Assembly: GCA_963732845.1 (NCBI GenBank) | Contig: CAVTBE010000018.1 | Span: 1-64,000, forward strand | Source of the DNA: CAVSRC01 sp963732845 | Lineage (GTDB): Bacteria; Pseudomonadota; Alphaproteobacteria; Rhizobiales; Kaistiaceae | DNA: 64,000 bases | Reading direction: 5' to 3' | In this document: positions 41,839 to 50,637 of the stretch, in pieces | Numbering within the stretch: position 1 is the first letter of the stretch | Layout of the letters: each line of letters starts with the position of its first letter | Program-made: the position numbers and the translations under genes | The notes under the pieces: model-generated | The model's database searches: none | What the model was told of the DNA's origin: nothing | Seen by the model: the letters and a program-made list of their open reading frames with translations, nothing else

Positions 41839-42705
41839 CTATTCCGCCGCTTCCGGGGTCGCCGGCTCGTCACCGTTTTCGCCGGTGTCGGCGGCCTTCA
41901 GCGCGTCGAGCCGGGGCATGGCGATGATGTTGTAGCCGGAATCGACGAAATGGACCTCGCCGGTCACCGCCGAGCCGAGATCGGAGAGCAGGTAGACGGC
42001 GGTGTTGCCGATTTCCTCGATGCCGACATTGCGGCGCAGCGGCGCATTGTCCTTCTGGTGATTGAACATGATGCGCGCATCGGTGATGCCGGCGCCGGCC
42101 AGTGTGCGCACCGGGCCGGCGGAGATGGCGTTGACGCGGATGTTGCGCGGCCCGAAATCGACGGCGAGGTAGCGCACCGAGGCCTCCAGCGCCGCCTTGG
42201 CGACGCCCATGACGTTGTAGTTGGGCATCACCCGGGTCGAGCCGCCGAAGGTCAGCGTCACCATGGCGCCGCCGCTCTTCATCATGCCGGCGGCGCGCTG
42301 CGCGACTTCCGTGAAGGAAAAGCACGAGACCAGCATGGTGTTGATGAAATTGGCGCGGCTGGTATCGGCGTAACGGCCGCGCAGTTCGCGCTTGTCGGAG
42401 AAGGCGACGGCGTGGACGAAGAAGTCGATGGTCGGCCAGCGCTGGGCAAGAGCGGCGAACATGCCGTCGAGCGAATTGAGTTCGGCGGCGGCGGGCGGCA
42501 GCCCGACGTCGCAGGGCAGAACGAAATCGGAGCCGAGCGACCTGGCCAGCGGCAGCACGCGTTTTCCCAGCGCCGGCGTCTGGTAGGTGAAGGCGAGTTC
42601 GGCGCCGTGCTCGGCCAGCCGCTTGGCGATGCCCCAGGCGATCGAGTGATCGTTGGCGACGCCCATCACCAAGCCGCGCTTGCCGCTCATCATGCCGGTC
42701 GCCAT
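41839..42705 (-). CDS. fabI: Enoyl-ACP reductase
   Basis: The 288-residue NADH-dependent enzyme completes each fatty acid elongation cycle. Motifs: GLVMGVANDHSIAWGIAK (cofactor), FVHAVAFSDKRELRG, and the catalytic Y-x6-K in PNYNVMGVAKAALE. An ~25-residue acidic tail (GENGDEPATPEAAE) extends the C-terminus. AAGGGGAAACGG precedes ATG 42705. The fabA-fabB-fabI order is typical of Rhizobiales. Confidence 0.95.
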   Translation of the reverse strand: MATGMMSGKRGLVMGVANDHSIAWGIAKRLAEHGAELAFTYQTPALGKRVLPLARSLGSDFVLPCDVGLPPAAAELNSLDGMFAALAQRWPTIDFFVHAVAFSDKRELRGRYADTSRANFINTMLVSCFSFTEVAQRAAGMMKSGGAMVTLTFGGSTRVMPNYNVMGVAKAALEASVRYLAVDFGPRNIRVNAISAGPVRTLAGAGITDARIMFNHQKDNAPLRRNVGIEEIGNTAVYLLSDLGSAVTGEVHFVDSGYNIIAMPRLDALKAADTGENGDEPATPEAAE

Positions 42706-42734
42706 CCGTTTCCCCTTTGCCGTTCCGGCTTTCG

Positions 42735-43958
42735 TCAGCCGTTGTAGCGTTGCAGAACGAGCGTTGCGTTGGTACCGCCGAAGCCGAAGGAATTGGACAT
42801 CACGGTGTTGATCTCGACATTGTCCATGCGCTGGCGAACGATCGGCATGTCGGCGAAGTCCGGATCGATCTCGTCGATATGAGCCGATTCGCAGATGAAG
42901 CCGTTGTTCATCATCAGCAGCGAATAGATTGCCTCCTGGACGCCGGTCGCGCCCAGCGAATGGCCAGTCAGCGACTTGGTCGCCGCGATCGGCGGGCACT
43001 TGTCGGCGCCGCCGAAGACCTCGCGGATGGCCACGATCTCCGGGCCGTCGCCGGCCGTCGTCGAGGTGGCGTGCGGATTGATGTAGTCGATCTTTTCGCC
43101 GACGGACGACATCGCCAGCTTCATGCAGCGCACCGCGCCTTCGCCGGAGGGCTGCACCATGTCGTAGCCGTCGGAGGTGGCGCCGTAGCCGACAATCTCG
43201 CCATAGATGTGGGCGCCGCGCGCCTTGGCATGCTCGAGTTCCTCCAGCACCAGCACCCCGGCGCCGCCAGCGATGACGAAGCCGTCGCGGTTCTTGTCGT
43301 AGGCGCGCGAGGCGACCTCCGGCCGGTCGTTGTAGCGGCTGGACAGCGCCCCCATGGCGTCGAACATCACCGTCATGGTCCAGTCGAGGTCCTCGCAGCC
43401 GCCGGCAAAGACGATGTCCTGCTTGCCCATCTGGATGAGCTCGGCGCCGTTGCCGATGCAGTGCGAGGAGGTCGAGCAGGCCGAAGAGATCGAGTAGCTG
43501 AGGCCCTTGATCTTGAACCAGGTGGACAGCGTCGCCGAGGCGGTGGACGACATCGCCTTGGGCACCACGAACGGCCCGACCCGCTTCGGCCCCTTGTTGC
43601 GGGTGATGTCGGCGGTCTCGACAATGGCGCGCGTCGACGGCCCGCCGGAGCCCATCACCAGGCCGGTGCGCTCGTTCGAAATCTCGTCCGGGGCGAGGCC
43701 CGAATCCTGGATCGCCTGATCCATGGCGACGTGGTTCCAGGCGGTGCCGCGGCCGTGAAAGCGCAGCGCCTTGCGGTCGATCATCGCTGTCGGGTCGAGG
43801 CTCGGCGCGCCGTGCACATGACAGCGAAATCCGAGATCGGCATATTCCTGGGCGAGCGAGATACCTGACCTTGCTTCGTGCAGGCTGGCCATCACCTCCT
43901 GGGTCGTATTTCCGATCGAGGAGACGATTCCCATGCCCGTGACGACGACACGTTTCAT
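42735..43958 (-). CDS. fabB: 3-oxoacyl-ACP synthase I
   Basis: The 407-residue condensing enzyme is needed for unsaturated fatty acid synthesis with FabA. The catalytic Cys is in SSACSTSSHCIGNG, the histidines in NPHATSTTAGD and TGHSLGATG, and the C-terminal loop is NSFGFGGTNATL. It begins MKRVVVTGMGIVSSIG and lies between fabA and fabI on the same strand. Confidence 0.96.
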   Translation of the reverse strand: MKRVVVTGMGIVSSIGNTTQEVMASLHEARSGISLAQEYADLGFRCHVHGAPSLDPTAMIDRKALRFHGRGTAWNHVAMDQAIQDSGLAPDEISNERTGLVMGSGGPSTRAIVETADITRNKGPKRVGPFVVPKAMSSTASATLSTWFKIKGLSYSISSACSTSSHCIGNGAELIQMGKQDIVFAGGCEDLDWTMTVMFDAMGALSSRYNDRPEVASRAYDKNRDGFVIAGGAGVLVLEELEHAKARGAHIYGEIVGYGATSDGYDMVQPSGEGAVRCMKLAMSSVGEKIDYINPHATSTTAGDGPEIVAIREVFGGADKCPPIAATKSLTGHSLGATGVQEAIYSLLMMNNGFICESAHIDEIDPDFADMPIVRQRMDNVEINTVMSNSFGFGGTNATLVLQRYNG

Positions 43959-44042
43959 TTCGGCTTTCCTTGTTGCGCTGGTCGCCGGCCGGCCCGCTGC
44001 CGCTTCCCTTCGGGGAGGCTGGCGCGCTCGCCCGGCACGGCT

Positions 44043-44594
44043 CTAGCCGACCGCCGGTTGCGCCTCGCTCTGGAAGAGGCCGACCTTCAGATCCTTGGCC
44101 TGGTAGATGGGATTGCCATCCACTTTCAGCCAGCCGTCGGCGACGCCAAGCACCAGCCTGGAGCGCAGCACGCGCTTGATCTCGATGCCGTACTCCACCA
44201 GCCGGGTGGTCGGCAGGACCATGCCCGAGAATTTCAACTCGCCGAGCGAGAGCGCCCGGCCGCGGCCGGGCTGGCCGAGCCAGCCCAGGAAGAAGCCCAG
44301 CATCTGCCAGAGTGCATCGAGGCCGAGGCAGCCGGGCATGACCGGATCGCCCTTGAAATGGCATCCGAAGAACCAGAGGTCCGGTTTCACGTCCAGTTCG
44401 GCACGCACCTGCCCCTTGCCGTGTGCGCCGCCCTGGTCGCTGATGACGGTGATACGGTCGAACATGAGCATGGGCGGAAGCGGCAGCTGGGCATTGCCCG
44501 GGCCGAAAAGCTCACCGCGGCCGCAGGCAAGCAAGTCCTCGTAATCATAGCTTGACGGGCGGTCGTCGGTGGTTGCAGGCATGGCTGACGTCAT
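44043..44594 (-). CDS. fabA: 3-hydroxydecanoyl-ACP dehydratase/isomerase
   Basis: The 183-residue enzyme dehydrates 3-hydroxydecanoyl-ACP and isomerises the double bond, the branch point to unsaturated fatty acids. The hot-dog active site shows His79 in FFGCHFKGDPVMPG and the Asp in GCLGLDALWQML. ATG 44594 (MTSAMPATT) is chosen; ATG 44582 is also possible. It is divergent from irr across a 233-base promoter region. Confidence 0.95.
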   Translation of the reverse strand: MTSAMPATTDDRPSSYDYEDLLACGRGELFGPGNAQLPLPPMLMFDRITVISDQGGAHGKGQVRAELDVKPDLWFFGCHFKGDPVMPGCLGLDALWQMLGFFLGWLGQPGRGRALSLGELKFSGMVLPTTRLVEYGIEIKRVLRSRLVLGVADGWLKVDGNPIYQAKDLKVGLFQSEAQPAVG

Positions 44595-44769
44595 GGCTTG
44601 TCCGTCTTGTGATTGGCCGCATTGCTCCTGGCGCTGGCCCGCGCCTGAATATGAATGCCGTCTTAACATAGCATCGTCGGCGTCGCTACAAAGCAACGGC
44701 GGCGATCCACCGTACGGCATGGCCGCCGACATGCGGCAGATTGGTCGCGTTGCGGCCCTGTCAGAAACG

Positions 44770-44782
44770 ACTTATATTAAGT
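44770..44782. promoter_or_regulatory. AT-rich palindrome ACTTA-TAT-TAAGT upstream of irr
   Basis: A five-base inverted repeat with a three-base spacer is centred 52 bases before the irr start, in an AT-rich patch likely to overlap its promoter. Irr-type regulators bind AT-rich palindromes, so autoregulation is possible; the match to the published iron-control motif is weak. Confidence 0.4.
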
Positions 44783-44827
44783 CCATATCGAGATCAGACA
44801 GGAAATCGGCAAGCGCCGAAAGGTAAA

Positions 44828-45280
44828 ATGAACGTCCAAGAGCACACGCATGACGCGCACGATGGCATGGGGCTGAGCCGTCCGAGAATTCGTGCCATGT
44901 TGCGACAAGCCGGCCTCCGCCCGACACGGCAGCGGCTGGCCCTGGCAGAGCTTCTGTTCGGCAGGGGACACCGCCATCTCTCGGCCGAGACCCTGCAGCA
45001 GGAAGCCCTGCTCGCCCGGGTCCCGGTATCTCTGGCGACGATCTACAACACGCTCCACCAGTTCACCGGCGCCGGCCTCCTGCGCGAGGTGGCGGTGGAC
45101 GGGTCGCGCACCTATTTCGACACCAACATCTCCGACCACCATCATTTCTTCATCGAAGACGACAACGAGGTGGTCGACATCCCGCCTGGGTCGATTGGTG
45201 TCGGCCGGGTGCCGGAACCGCCGCCGGGCTTCGCCGTCAGCCGGGTGGACGTGGTGGTGCGACTGCGCCGCCTCGACTGA
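44828..45280 (+). CDS. irr: Iron response regulator Irr (Fur family)
   Basis: The 150-residue Fur-family protein has the winged helix (GLRPTRQRLALAELLF; SLATIYNTLHQFTGAGLL) and the three-histidine motif in SDHHHFFIEDD used by Irr for haem and metal sensing. In Rhizobiales Irr represses or activates iron genes and is destroyed on haem binding. Its place divergent from fabA is typical for this order. AAAGGTAAA precedes ATG 44828. Confidence 0.93.
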   Translation: MNVQEHTHDAHDGMGLSRPRIRAMLRQAGLRPTRQRLALAELLFGRGHRHLSAETLQQEALLARVPVSLATIYNTLHQFTGAGLLREVAVDGSRTYFDTNISDHHHFFIEDDNEVVDIPPGSIGVGRVPEPPPGFAVSRVDVVVRLRRLD

Positions 45281-45774
45281 GCGCAACTGGCGGTCACATA
45301 CGGGGCTGTTGACAACGGCCCCGTTCTCGGATGGACTGTGCCGGCGGCGGACCGCTTAGGGTCCGGTATGAACTGGCGTATTGCGTTACCGAGACTGACA
45401 GAAATGGCCCTTGCCACTAGGCGAAGGCCGGCGAGAGCCGATTTTTCTGTTTCCCGACGCAACGCCCAAAATCTTCTCAATTTCACGCTTGCCGTCGGCT
45501 CACCTATTGCCGAGACGCTGTTTTGCAGCCTCGAAGGTGCCGCCGGCAGCCTGGAGCGCCTGTGGCTGAGCAGACGGGGCAGGACTTTTTTTGGGAGGGC
45601 AGGGGACTGTTGGAGTCCTGCCATCTTGCCAATCCGTGTGCCGGTGCCGTCTTCGCGACGACGGCACCTCCCGGCGCCCTGGTAAAAGAGACCCGGCGCA
45701 ACGGGGCTCAGCGCGCCGGGTCTCTTTGAATTCCCCCCAAGACCGTCGGATCCCGGGAACCCAGGGTGGCTAGA
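45281..45774. other. Structured noncoding region between irr and the IS481 element
   Basis: No convincing gene lies in this 494-base gap. The last third is rich in secondary structure: GGCAGGAC/GTCCTGCC arms (about 45576-45622), GGTGCCGTC (45643-45651) with GACGGCACC (45660-45668), then a 15-base stem terminator. This could be a small RNA ending at the terminator, or the 3' region of irr. I could not match it to 6S, tmRNA or other known RNAs. Confidence 0.45.
45685..45727. terminator. Strong bidirectional intrinsic terminator
   Basis: AAAGAGACCCGGCGC (45685-45699) pairs perfectly with GCGCCGGGTCTCTTT (45713-45727) around a 13-base loop, giving a 15-bp stem with T and A runs at the ends. It could stop irr-side transcripts as well as IS481 transposase transcripts. 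Confidence 0.85.
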
Positions 45775-46747
45775 TGTGGAGCCTCAACAGGTTGTTCCTG
45801 GTGAGAGCGAGCCTGCTGATAGGCGGTTTGGAGTTTAGGCTGCCGTGGGGACGGTGCCAATTGTAACGGTGTAGCCAGCGCGGCAGCTCGTTGCCGCGGT
45901 GGTCGGACGTCGGGTAGGCCTGGGCATAGGCCCACTCCCTCAGTGCGGTTTGGATGAAGCGCTCGGCCTTGCCGTTGGTCTTCGGTGTATAGGGCCTGGT
46001 CCTGATGTGGCGCAGGCCGAGATCGCGGCAGGCATCGCGGAAGGCGTGGGCTTTGTAGCAGGCGCCGTTGTCGGTCATGACGCGGGCGACGGTGACGCCG
46101 AGGCTTGCATAGTAGGCGACGGCGGCACGCAAGAAGGCGACGGCGCTCGCCTTCTTCTCGTCGGGCAGGATCTGCGAGAAGGCCAGGCGCGAGGCATCAT
46201 CGATTGAGACATGGACGAACTCCCAGCCAGCGCCCCAGGTCTTGCCCTGCCGGACGCCTCGCCTTGAGCTCTGGCGCCGACGGTCGCCGGTGATGCGGTG
46301 GCCGACCCGGTCGAAACGGCCGAGCTTCTTGATGTCGATATGGATCAGTTCGCCGGGGTGCTGGCGCTCGTAGCGGCGCACCGGCTCGGCCGGCTCCAGG
46401 GCGGCGATGCGGTTCAGTCCGAGACGCCGGAGGATGCGGCTGACGGTGGCCGGCGAGATACCGAGCTCAGCCGCGATCTGCTTGCCGGTCCAGCGTTGCC
46501 GGCGCAGCCGCTCCACTTCGGCGACGACTGCCTCCGGCGTCGGCTGGTGCAGCCTATGCGGCCGTGATGAGCGGTCCTTCAGCCCCTCCGGCCCCTCGCG
46601 GCGGAAGCGCTCGACCCATTTGCGCACCGTGCGCACCGACACGCCGAAAGCCGTGGCAACCGCTGCCATGGGCTGCCCGGCCTCTACGCGCTGCACCAGA
46701 TCGGCTCGACTATGCGGCGTCAGACGGGCATTCTTGTGCACGTTCAT
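45770..46747 (-). CDS. IS481-family transposase
   Basis: The 325-residue transposase starts at ATG 46747 behind GAGGAGGACCGG. It has an N-terminal HTH pair (MNVHKNARLTPHSRADLVQR; FGVSVRTVRKWVERFRREG) and a DDE integrase core (HIDIKKLGRFDR, VMTDNGACYKAHAF, then NGKAERFIQTALREWAYA). The frame is intact. Its last codons read CAC ATC TAG: the element ends at CACA and the stop codon comes from the duplicated target CTAG. An active transposase is plausible. Confidence 0.93.
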   Translation of the reverse strand: MNVHKNARLTPHSRADLVQRVEAGQPMAAVATAFGVSVRTVRKWVERFRREGPEGLKDRSSRPHRLHQPTPEAVVAEVERLRRQRWTGKQIAAELGISPATVSRILRRLGLNRIAALEPAEPVRRYERQHPGELIHIDIKKLGRFDRVGHRITGDRRRQSSRRGVRQGKTWGAGWEFVHVSIDDASRLAFSQILPDEKKASAVAFLRAAVAYYASLGVTVARVMTDNGACYKAHAFRDACRDLGLRHIRTRPYTPKTNGKAERFIQTALREWAYAQAYPTSDHRGNELPRWLHRYNWHRPHGSLNSKPPISRLALTRNNLLRLHI

Positions 46748-46833
46748 CCGGTCCTCCTCCGAGGGCTCGCTGCAGCTTCGCAACTCCAGCTTCCTCGCTC
46801 GGGACCGGATGGACAACCTGTTGAAAGCTCACA
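45775..46833 (-). mobile_element. IS481-family insertion sequence
   Basis: The 1059 bp element has terminal inverted repeats (TGTGGAGCCTCAACAGGTTG at the left, TGTGAGCTTTCAACAGGTTG read inward from the right) and one transposase. It is flanked by a perfect six-base duplication GCTAGA (45769-45774 and 46834-46839), matching the NCTAGN target known for IS481. The right flank is the CTAG end of repeat copy B, so insertion occurred at that end. Confidence 0.93.
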
Positions 46834-46834
46834 G

Positions 46835-47110
46835 CTAGAGCCTTTCACGGTCAGATGGGATCAATTCCGTTTCTCGACCGGCGCAGCGATCCGGCGTCGA
46901 GACCGGCGAAGGGCGATCAAGGCGCATCGGTCGAGCCGGGATCGGCGCTGGGCGCCCGCCGGTCGGAAACCCGAAGGGACGGGCGCTTTTGCGCCATGAT
47001 CGTCGCCGTCGGTCTCGGCCGTACGGCCAGTACGACCTTCGCCCGCCGGCTTGATCCTGCCACAAAATCGCTCCGTCGGAATGGTTCCATCTGACCGTGA
47101 AACGCTCTAG
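46835..47110. repeat. Inverted-terminal repeat element, copy B
   Basis: The 276 bp block begins CTAGAGCCTTTCACGGTCAG and ends CTGACCGTGAAACGCTCTAG, ~24 bp inverted ends. It is the reverse-orientation relative of copy A (15690-15901) and carries about 65 bp more in the centre. Both encode a matching short frame (ETRRDGRFC, then VGLGRTASTTFARRLD), probably only because they are recent copies. The IS481 element sits at its left CTAG; its right CTAG (47107-47110) supplies the stop of the SH3 gene. Confidence 0.85.
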
Positions 47111-47685
47111 TCGACATCCTCGTTGGGATAGGTGCCCCACAGGCGGTCCTGCTCGATCCAGCCGTCGAATCCCTTGCCGTTGATGCGGCACCAGCCGCCG
47201 CGGCAGCGGTCGATCGTGGCCATGACGCCCGGCTCGAGATAGGCGGTGATCGCCGCGCTCGCCGTCGCCTCGGCATGGAGCGGCTGCGCCTCGGCCTTGA
47301 TCCACGGCGTCACCACGGCGGTGCGCTTGCCGGACAGCAGGCTGTTGAACACCCAACCGACGGCGCCGTCGGAATCGCGAATACGCCGCCAGGTGTCGTA
47401 TTCCTGGATGACCTCGATCGGCAGGCCGGTGCGCACGAATACCCAGGCGATCTTGTAGTCCTCGCCCGGGCCGACGCGGACATTGACCCGGCCGGCCTTG
47501 AGACTGACGAAACGCGGCACCTGAAGGCCGCTCTTGCCGACGACGACGGCGCCGGCATAGAGCGGCGCGGCGTGGATGAGCGCATCGGCGGCGACGAGGG
47601 CGCAGCCGATGCCGCAGACCGCCAGAAACCGCGAAAGAAAGCGTCGTTGGAAAATCCCGGCCCGCCAGGGCGAACGGATATGCAT
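47107..47685 (-). CDS. Secreted bacterial SH3-domain protein
   Basis: The 192-residue protein has an N-terminal membrane/signal segment (FLAVCGIGCALVAADALIHAA) and two SH3b-type repeats: RVNVRVGPGEDYKIAWVFVR with WRRIRDSDGAVGWVFNSLLSG, then AYLEPGVMATIDRCRGGWCR with GKGFDGWIEQDRLWG. Such proteins bind the cell wall in the periplasm. The TAG stop (47107-47109) lies in the CTAG end of repeat copy B, so the final residues (YPNEDVD) may be shaped by that insertion. ATG 47685 is chosen over an upstream TTG. Confidence 0.8.
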   Translation of the reverse strand: MHIRSPWRAGIFQRRFLSRFLAVCGIGCALVAADALIHAAPLYAGAVVVGKSGLQVPRFVSLKAGRVNVRVGPGEDYKIAWVFVRTGLPIEVIQEYDTWRRIRDSDGAVGWVFNSLLSGKRTAVVTPWIKAEAQPLHAEATASAAITAYLEPGVMATIDRCRGGWCRINGKGFDGWIEQDRLWGTYPNEDVD

Positions 47686-47912
47686 GTCGCAACCCCGAAG
47701 CAGCAATCGTGCCCGCCGCTGACCTTGCCGAAACAGGGTTAAGGAGCCCTCAACAAAGGCGCCATGGCGACGCCCGCGGCATCGATTGTGAATGGACTGG
47801 CGCCGGACATCGCCGCCATCCGCATTGTCGTCACAGTCTGTCGCTTATGGACGTGAGACGGGCAAATGTCTAAACAACGGTCGGCGGCGGCGGTCGGCGG
47901 GAAGGTCTTCCA

Positions 47913-48437
47913 ATGGCAGGTCAGAACGGGACGATCCTGAGGGTTGCCGCGCTTTGCATCCTGGCAACCATCACCGCCGCCTGCGCACCGGTCGAGGCGC
48001 CGCATCTGGGCAGCGGTCCGCCGGTGCTGTCACCCAAGACGCTGACCACGCTCACCACGCCGGCGTCCACCAACAAAGTGGTCACATTTGCCCTCGGCCC
48101 GATCACCAATGCGCCGGGCGAGATGATCTACGCCTTCGAGGACGCGCTGAAGCAAAAGGCGTCCGCCCGCCAGTTGGCGATCGTGGCGGCCGACGATCCG
48201 ACGGCCGACTACAAGATCAAGGCCTATCTGTCCGCGGTCGGCGATTCGAGCGGCGGACTGGTCATCTACGTTCTCGACATATTCGACCGCAGCGGCACGC
48301 GCGTCCACCGCGTATCCGGCCAGATCAATTCCGGCGGCAGCGTCGCCGATCCGTGGGCGACCGTCCATGGCACCGATGTCGCCGGCGACGCCGCCCAGGG
48401 CGCGATCGATGCGCTGGGAAACTGGGCCCACAGCTAG
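47913..48437 (+). CDS. Putative lipoprotein
   Basis: The 174-residue product has a lipoprotein signal (LRVAALCILATITAACAP, lipobox-like TAAC at residues 21-24) and a periplasmic domain (APGEMIYAFEDALKQKASAR; DYKIKAYLSAVGDSSGG; GTRVHRVSGQINSGG). GGAAGG precedes ATG 47913. The pattern resembles short alphaproteobacterial lipoproteins of unknown role. Its TAG stop lies in a CTAG that begins a degenerate copy of the repeat terminus. Confidence 0.7.
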   Translation: MAGQNGTILRVAALCILATITAACAPVEAPHLGSGPPVLSPKTLTTLTTPASTNKVVTFALGPITNAPGEMIYAFEDALKQKASARQLAIVAADDPTADYKIKAYLSAVGDSSGGLVIYVLDIFDRSGTRVHRVSGQINSGGSVADPWATVHGTDVAGDAAQGAIDALGNWAHS

Positions 48438-48456
48438 AACCATTCCCGATCAGCTG
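48434..48456. repeat. Degenerate solo terminus of the inverted repeat
   Basis: CTAGAACCATTCCCGATCAG plus CTG matches the repeat terminus CTAGAGCCTTTCACGGTCAG plus ATG at about 18 of 23 positions. No second end is found nearby. It may be an old remnant. Confidence 0.45.
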
Positions 48457-48464
48457 ACGCCGGC

Positions 48465-49463
48465 TCAGGGTCGCAGCGTCACATCGAGGCGCCCGCAGAT
48501 GCGCCGGATCTCGCGGGCGATGCGGACAAGCGGCGGCCGCCTGGGCACCGGCAGGACCGTCTCGGCCTGCGCGAGCCGCGGCGCCGCGTTCTGGTGGGCG
48601 GCGATCACCCGCGCGATCATCGGACACAGCCGTTCGTCGCGCAGGACGCGGTTGCGCGCCTCGACGATCGCCGGCAGGCGATCCGCATAGATATCGCGGT
48701 CGATCCCGGAAACGACCGTCGCGATGGCCGTGCCCATGTCGTCGAGATCGATCGGCACGAAGCTCCCCTCGGGGAACCAGCGGGAGAGGTCCGGCGGGCC
48801 CGAGACAAAGGGCAGCGCGAAGCCGAGATAGGCGTCGGCCACCTTCTCCGTCCAGTAGGACGGCATGACGGTGTTCTCCAGCGCCAGGTGGTACTTGTAG
48901 GGCAGGATGGCGTCCGCCTTGAGCCCGATCTTGCGGTGCCCGTCGCCGAAGACGTCGAGCCGGTCGCCGAGCGCCTGCTTCAGCCGCCGCACAAAACGCA
49001 GGCGGCGACGGTGGCCGGGCAACAGGCTCTTGCGCGAGAGCACGATGGCGACCGCGTCGCGCTTCTCCGGCGGCTCAAGGGCGGCGAGTTCTTCATAGGT
49101 GTAGGCGGAGGCGAAACCCGTCTTGGTGACGTCGCGGGCGAAGCGGTTGGGCAGGGCCCCGTGACCCTGGTACCAGGCACCGGCGAACCCGGCGATGAAC
49201 TGCGGCGCCACCAGGATACCGAACTGGTTGACATAGTCCGTCGGCAGGTCGGTGTCGGGCTCGGTGAGGATCAGGATGCGCCGCTCGCGCGGTACGTGCG
49301 TCGCTATGCTGTGCCTGATGTCTAGGGTGGCGACCAGCCAGTCGGCGCCAAGGGCATCGTCGTTGACGAAGCGCAGCGCGCCGATCTCAAGGGGAAAACG
49401 CGGGTATTCCGATTTCTGGACCTCTGCGTCGATCCCGCAGTCGAGTTGTACCAGGACCGTCAT
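48465..49463 (-). CDS. Glycosyltransferase family 10 (fucosyltransferase-like)
   Basis: The 332-residue protein has the GT10 C-terminal donor motif YKYHLALENTVMPSYWTEKV followed by ADAYLGFALPFVSGPPDL, which binds the nucleotide sugar (GDP-fucose in characterised members). The N-terminal part is divergent. It lies at the start of a surface-polysaccharide block. A fucose-like sugar on the O-antigen or capsule is likely but not certain. Confidence 0.85.
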   Translation of the reverse strand: MTVLVQLDCGIDAEVQKSEYPRFPLEIGALRFVNDDALGADWLVATLDIRHSIATHVPRERRILILTEPDTDLPTDYVNQFGILVAPQFIAGFAGAWYQGHGALPNRFARDVTKTGFASAYTYEELAALEPPEKRDAVAIVLSRKSLLPGHRRRLRFVRRLKQALGDRLDVFGDGHRKIGLKADAILPYKYHLALENTVMPSYWTEKVADAYLGFALPFVSGPPDLSRWFPEGSFVPIDLDDMGTAIATVVSGIDRDIYADRLPAIVEARNRVLRDERLCPMIARVIAAHQNAAPRLAQAETVLPVPRRPPLVRIAREIRRICGRLDVTLRP

Positions 49464-49653
49464 TCGCCATCCCTGCCGGAGGATGCGCCCGACCGGCCGT
49501 GCGAAACCGGCCTCGTCCCGGCAGCGGCCGTTCCTCGACGCGTTCCGGCGGATCGGCCGTGACTTGAGATAGGCTGCAAATGTGGTAGTCCCTGAAAGCC
49601 AACAAAACGCCTTTTCTCATGGCGCAGCGCGCAGAACCAGCCCCAGGGCGTCG

Positions 49654-50610
49654 ATGCTTCCGATCGTCTATGTCCATCTCGGCGACAAGCCGGCCCCCCA
49701 CCTGATCAATTCCGTCCGGCAGTCGCGCCGCGTGGCAAAAAGTGCCGATATCCATGCGATCCTGACGCGCAACACGGCGATGGCCGCGGCCGCGACGGAT
49801 GCCGGCGCCAGCATCGTCTATGCCGACGACCTGTCGCCGACGGCATCGCATCTGAGCTACATGAAGAGCGTGCGCCGCAGGCTCGGGAAGATGCGCGGCT
49901 TCTGGCGCTTCGCCACCGAACGCTTCTTCTTCATCGAAGAATTCATGATCAAGTTCGGCCTGACGAGCGCGCTTCACCTCGAATCGGACAACCTGATCTT
50001 CTTCGATCCGGCCGAGGTGGAAGAGACGCTGCGCTCGCTCTATCCGGGCATGGCGGCACCGTTCTGGAACGACACGCTGTGCATTCCGGGCGTCGTCTAT
50101 GTGGCCGATCGCGCCGCGCTGGCCGACCTGACGGCCTACCTCGCCCGCCGCGTCGCCGGCGAACGGCAGAACCTGGCACGCTGGTATCGTCCGTGGTTCC
50201 TCACCCGCGTGCGCATGGGCCGGGTGCTCAACGACATGAACATGCTGGCGGCGTTCCGCAGCGAGCATGGCCCCGACAAGCTCAACAACCTGCCCATGGT
50301 GCCGCCCGACTACGACGTCGAGAATACCCGGGTGCCGCACAGCTACGACTATTCCTACGGCTTCGGGGAACTGCGCATGGTGTTCGACGGGCTGGCGATC
50401 GGCCCCGCGCTCGGCGGCCTCGATCCGGCGCATCACACGGTCGCCGCAGGCGAACAGCACGTCCGGGAGAATTCGTATGTCGACGGCAAGGCCTTCGGCT
50501 ACGAGCGCCTCAACCTGCGCGACCATACGGCGATCCCCTATCTGACCTTCCGCGACCATCCGGTCCGCCTCGCCTCGGTCCACAATCACGCCAAGGCGCA
50601 GATCACCTGA
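49654..50610 (+). CDS. Glycosyltransferase-like hypothetical protein
   Basis: The 318-residue protein begins MLPIVYVHLGDKPAPHLINS and has features of a small GT-A fold: alternating strands, SALHLESDNLIFFD (a DxD-like ESD motif) and PFWNDTLCIPGVVYVAD. The C-terminal part (NTRVPHSYDYSYGFGELR) is unassigned. I do not recognise a numbered family. ATG 49654 is chosen over an upstream GTG-type extension. Neighbours on both sides are glycosyltransferases. Confidence 0.65.
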   Translation: MLPIVYVHLGDKPAPHLINSVRQSRRVAKSADIHAILTRNTAMAAAATDAGASIVYADDLSPTASHLSYMKSVRRRLGKMRGFWRFATERFFFIEEFMIKFGLTSALHLESDNLIFFDPAEVEETLRSLYPGMAAPFWNDTLCIPGVVYVADRAALADLTAYLARRVAGERQNLARWYRPWFLTRVRMGRVLNDMNMLAAFRSEHGPDKLNNLPMVPPDYDVENTRVPHSYDYSYGFGELRMVFDGLAIGPALGGLDPAHHTVAAGEQHVRENSYVDGKAFGYERLNLRDHTAIPYLTFRDHPVRLASVHNHAKAQIT

Positions 50611-50637
50611 CGGCCGACGACGGCGCGCCGGCGCACC

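Noticed and set aside
46855..47094. 79-residue frame inside repeat copy B, matched by a minus-strand frame in copy A
   Set aside because: Conservation is explained by recent duplication of the repeat; there is no ribosome site and the central part differs between copies.
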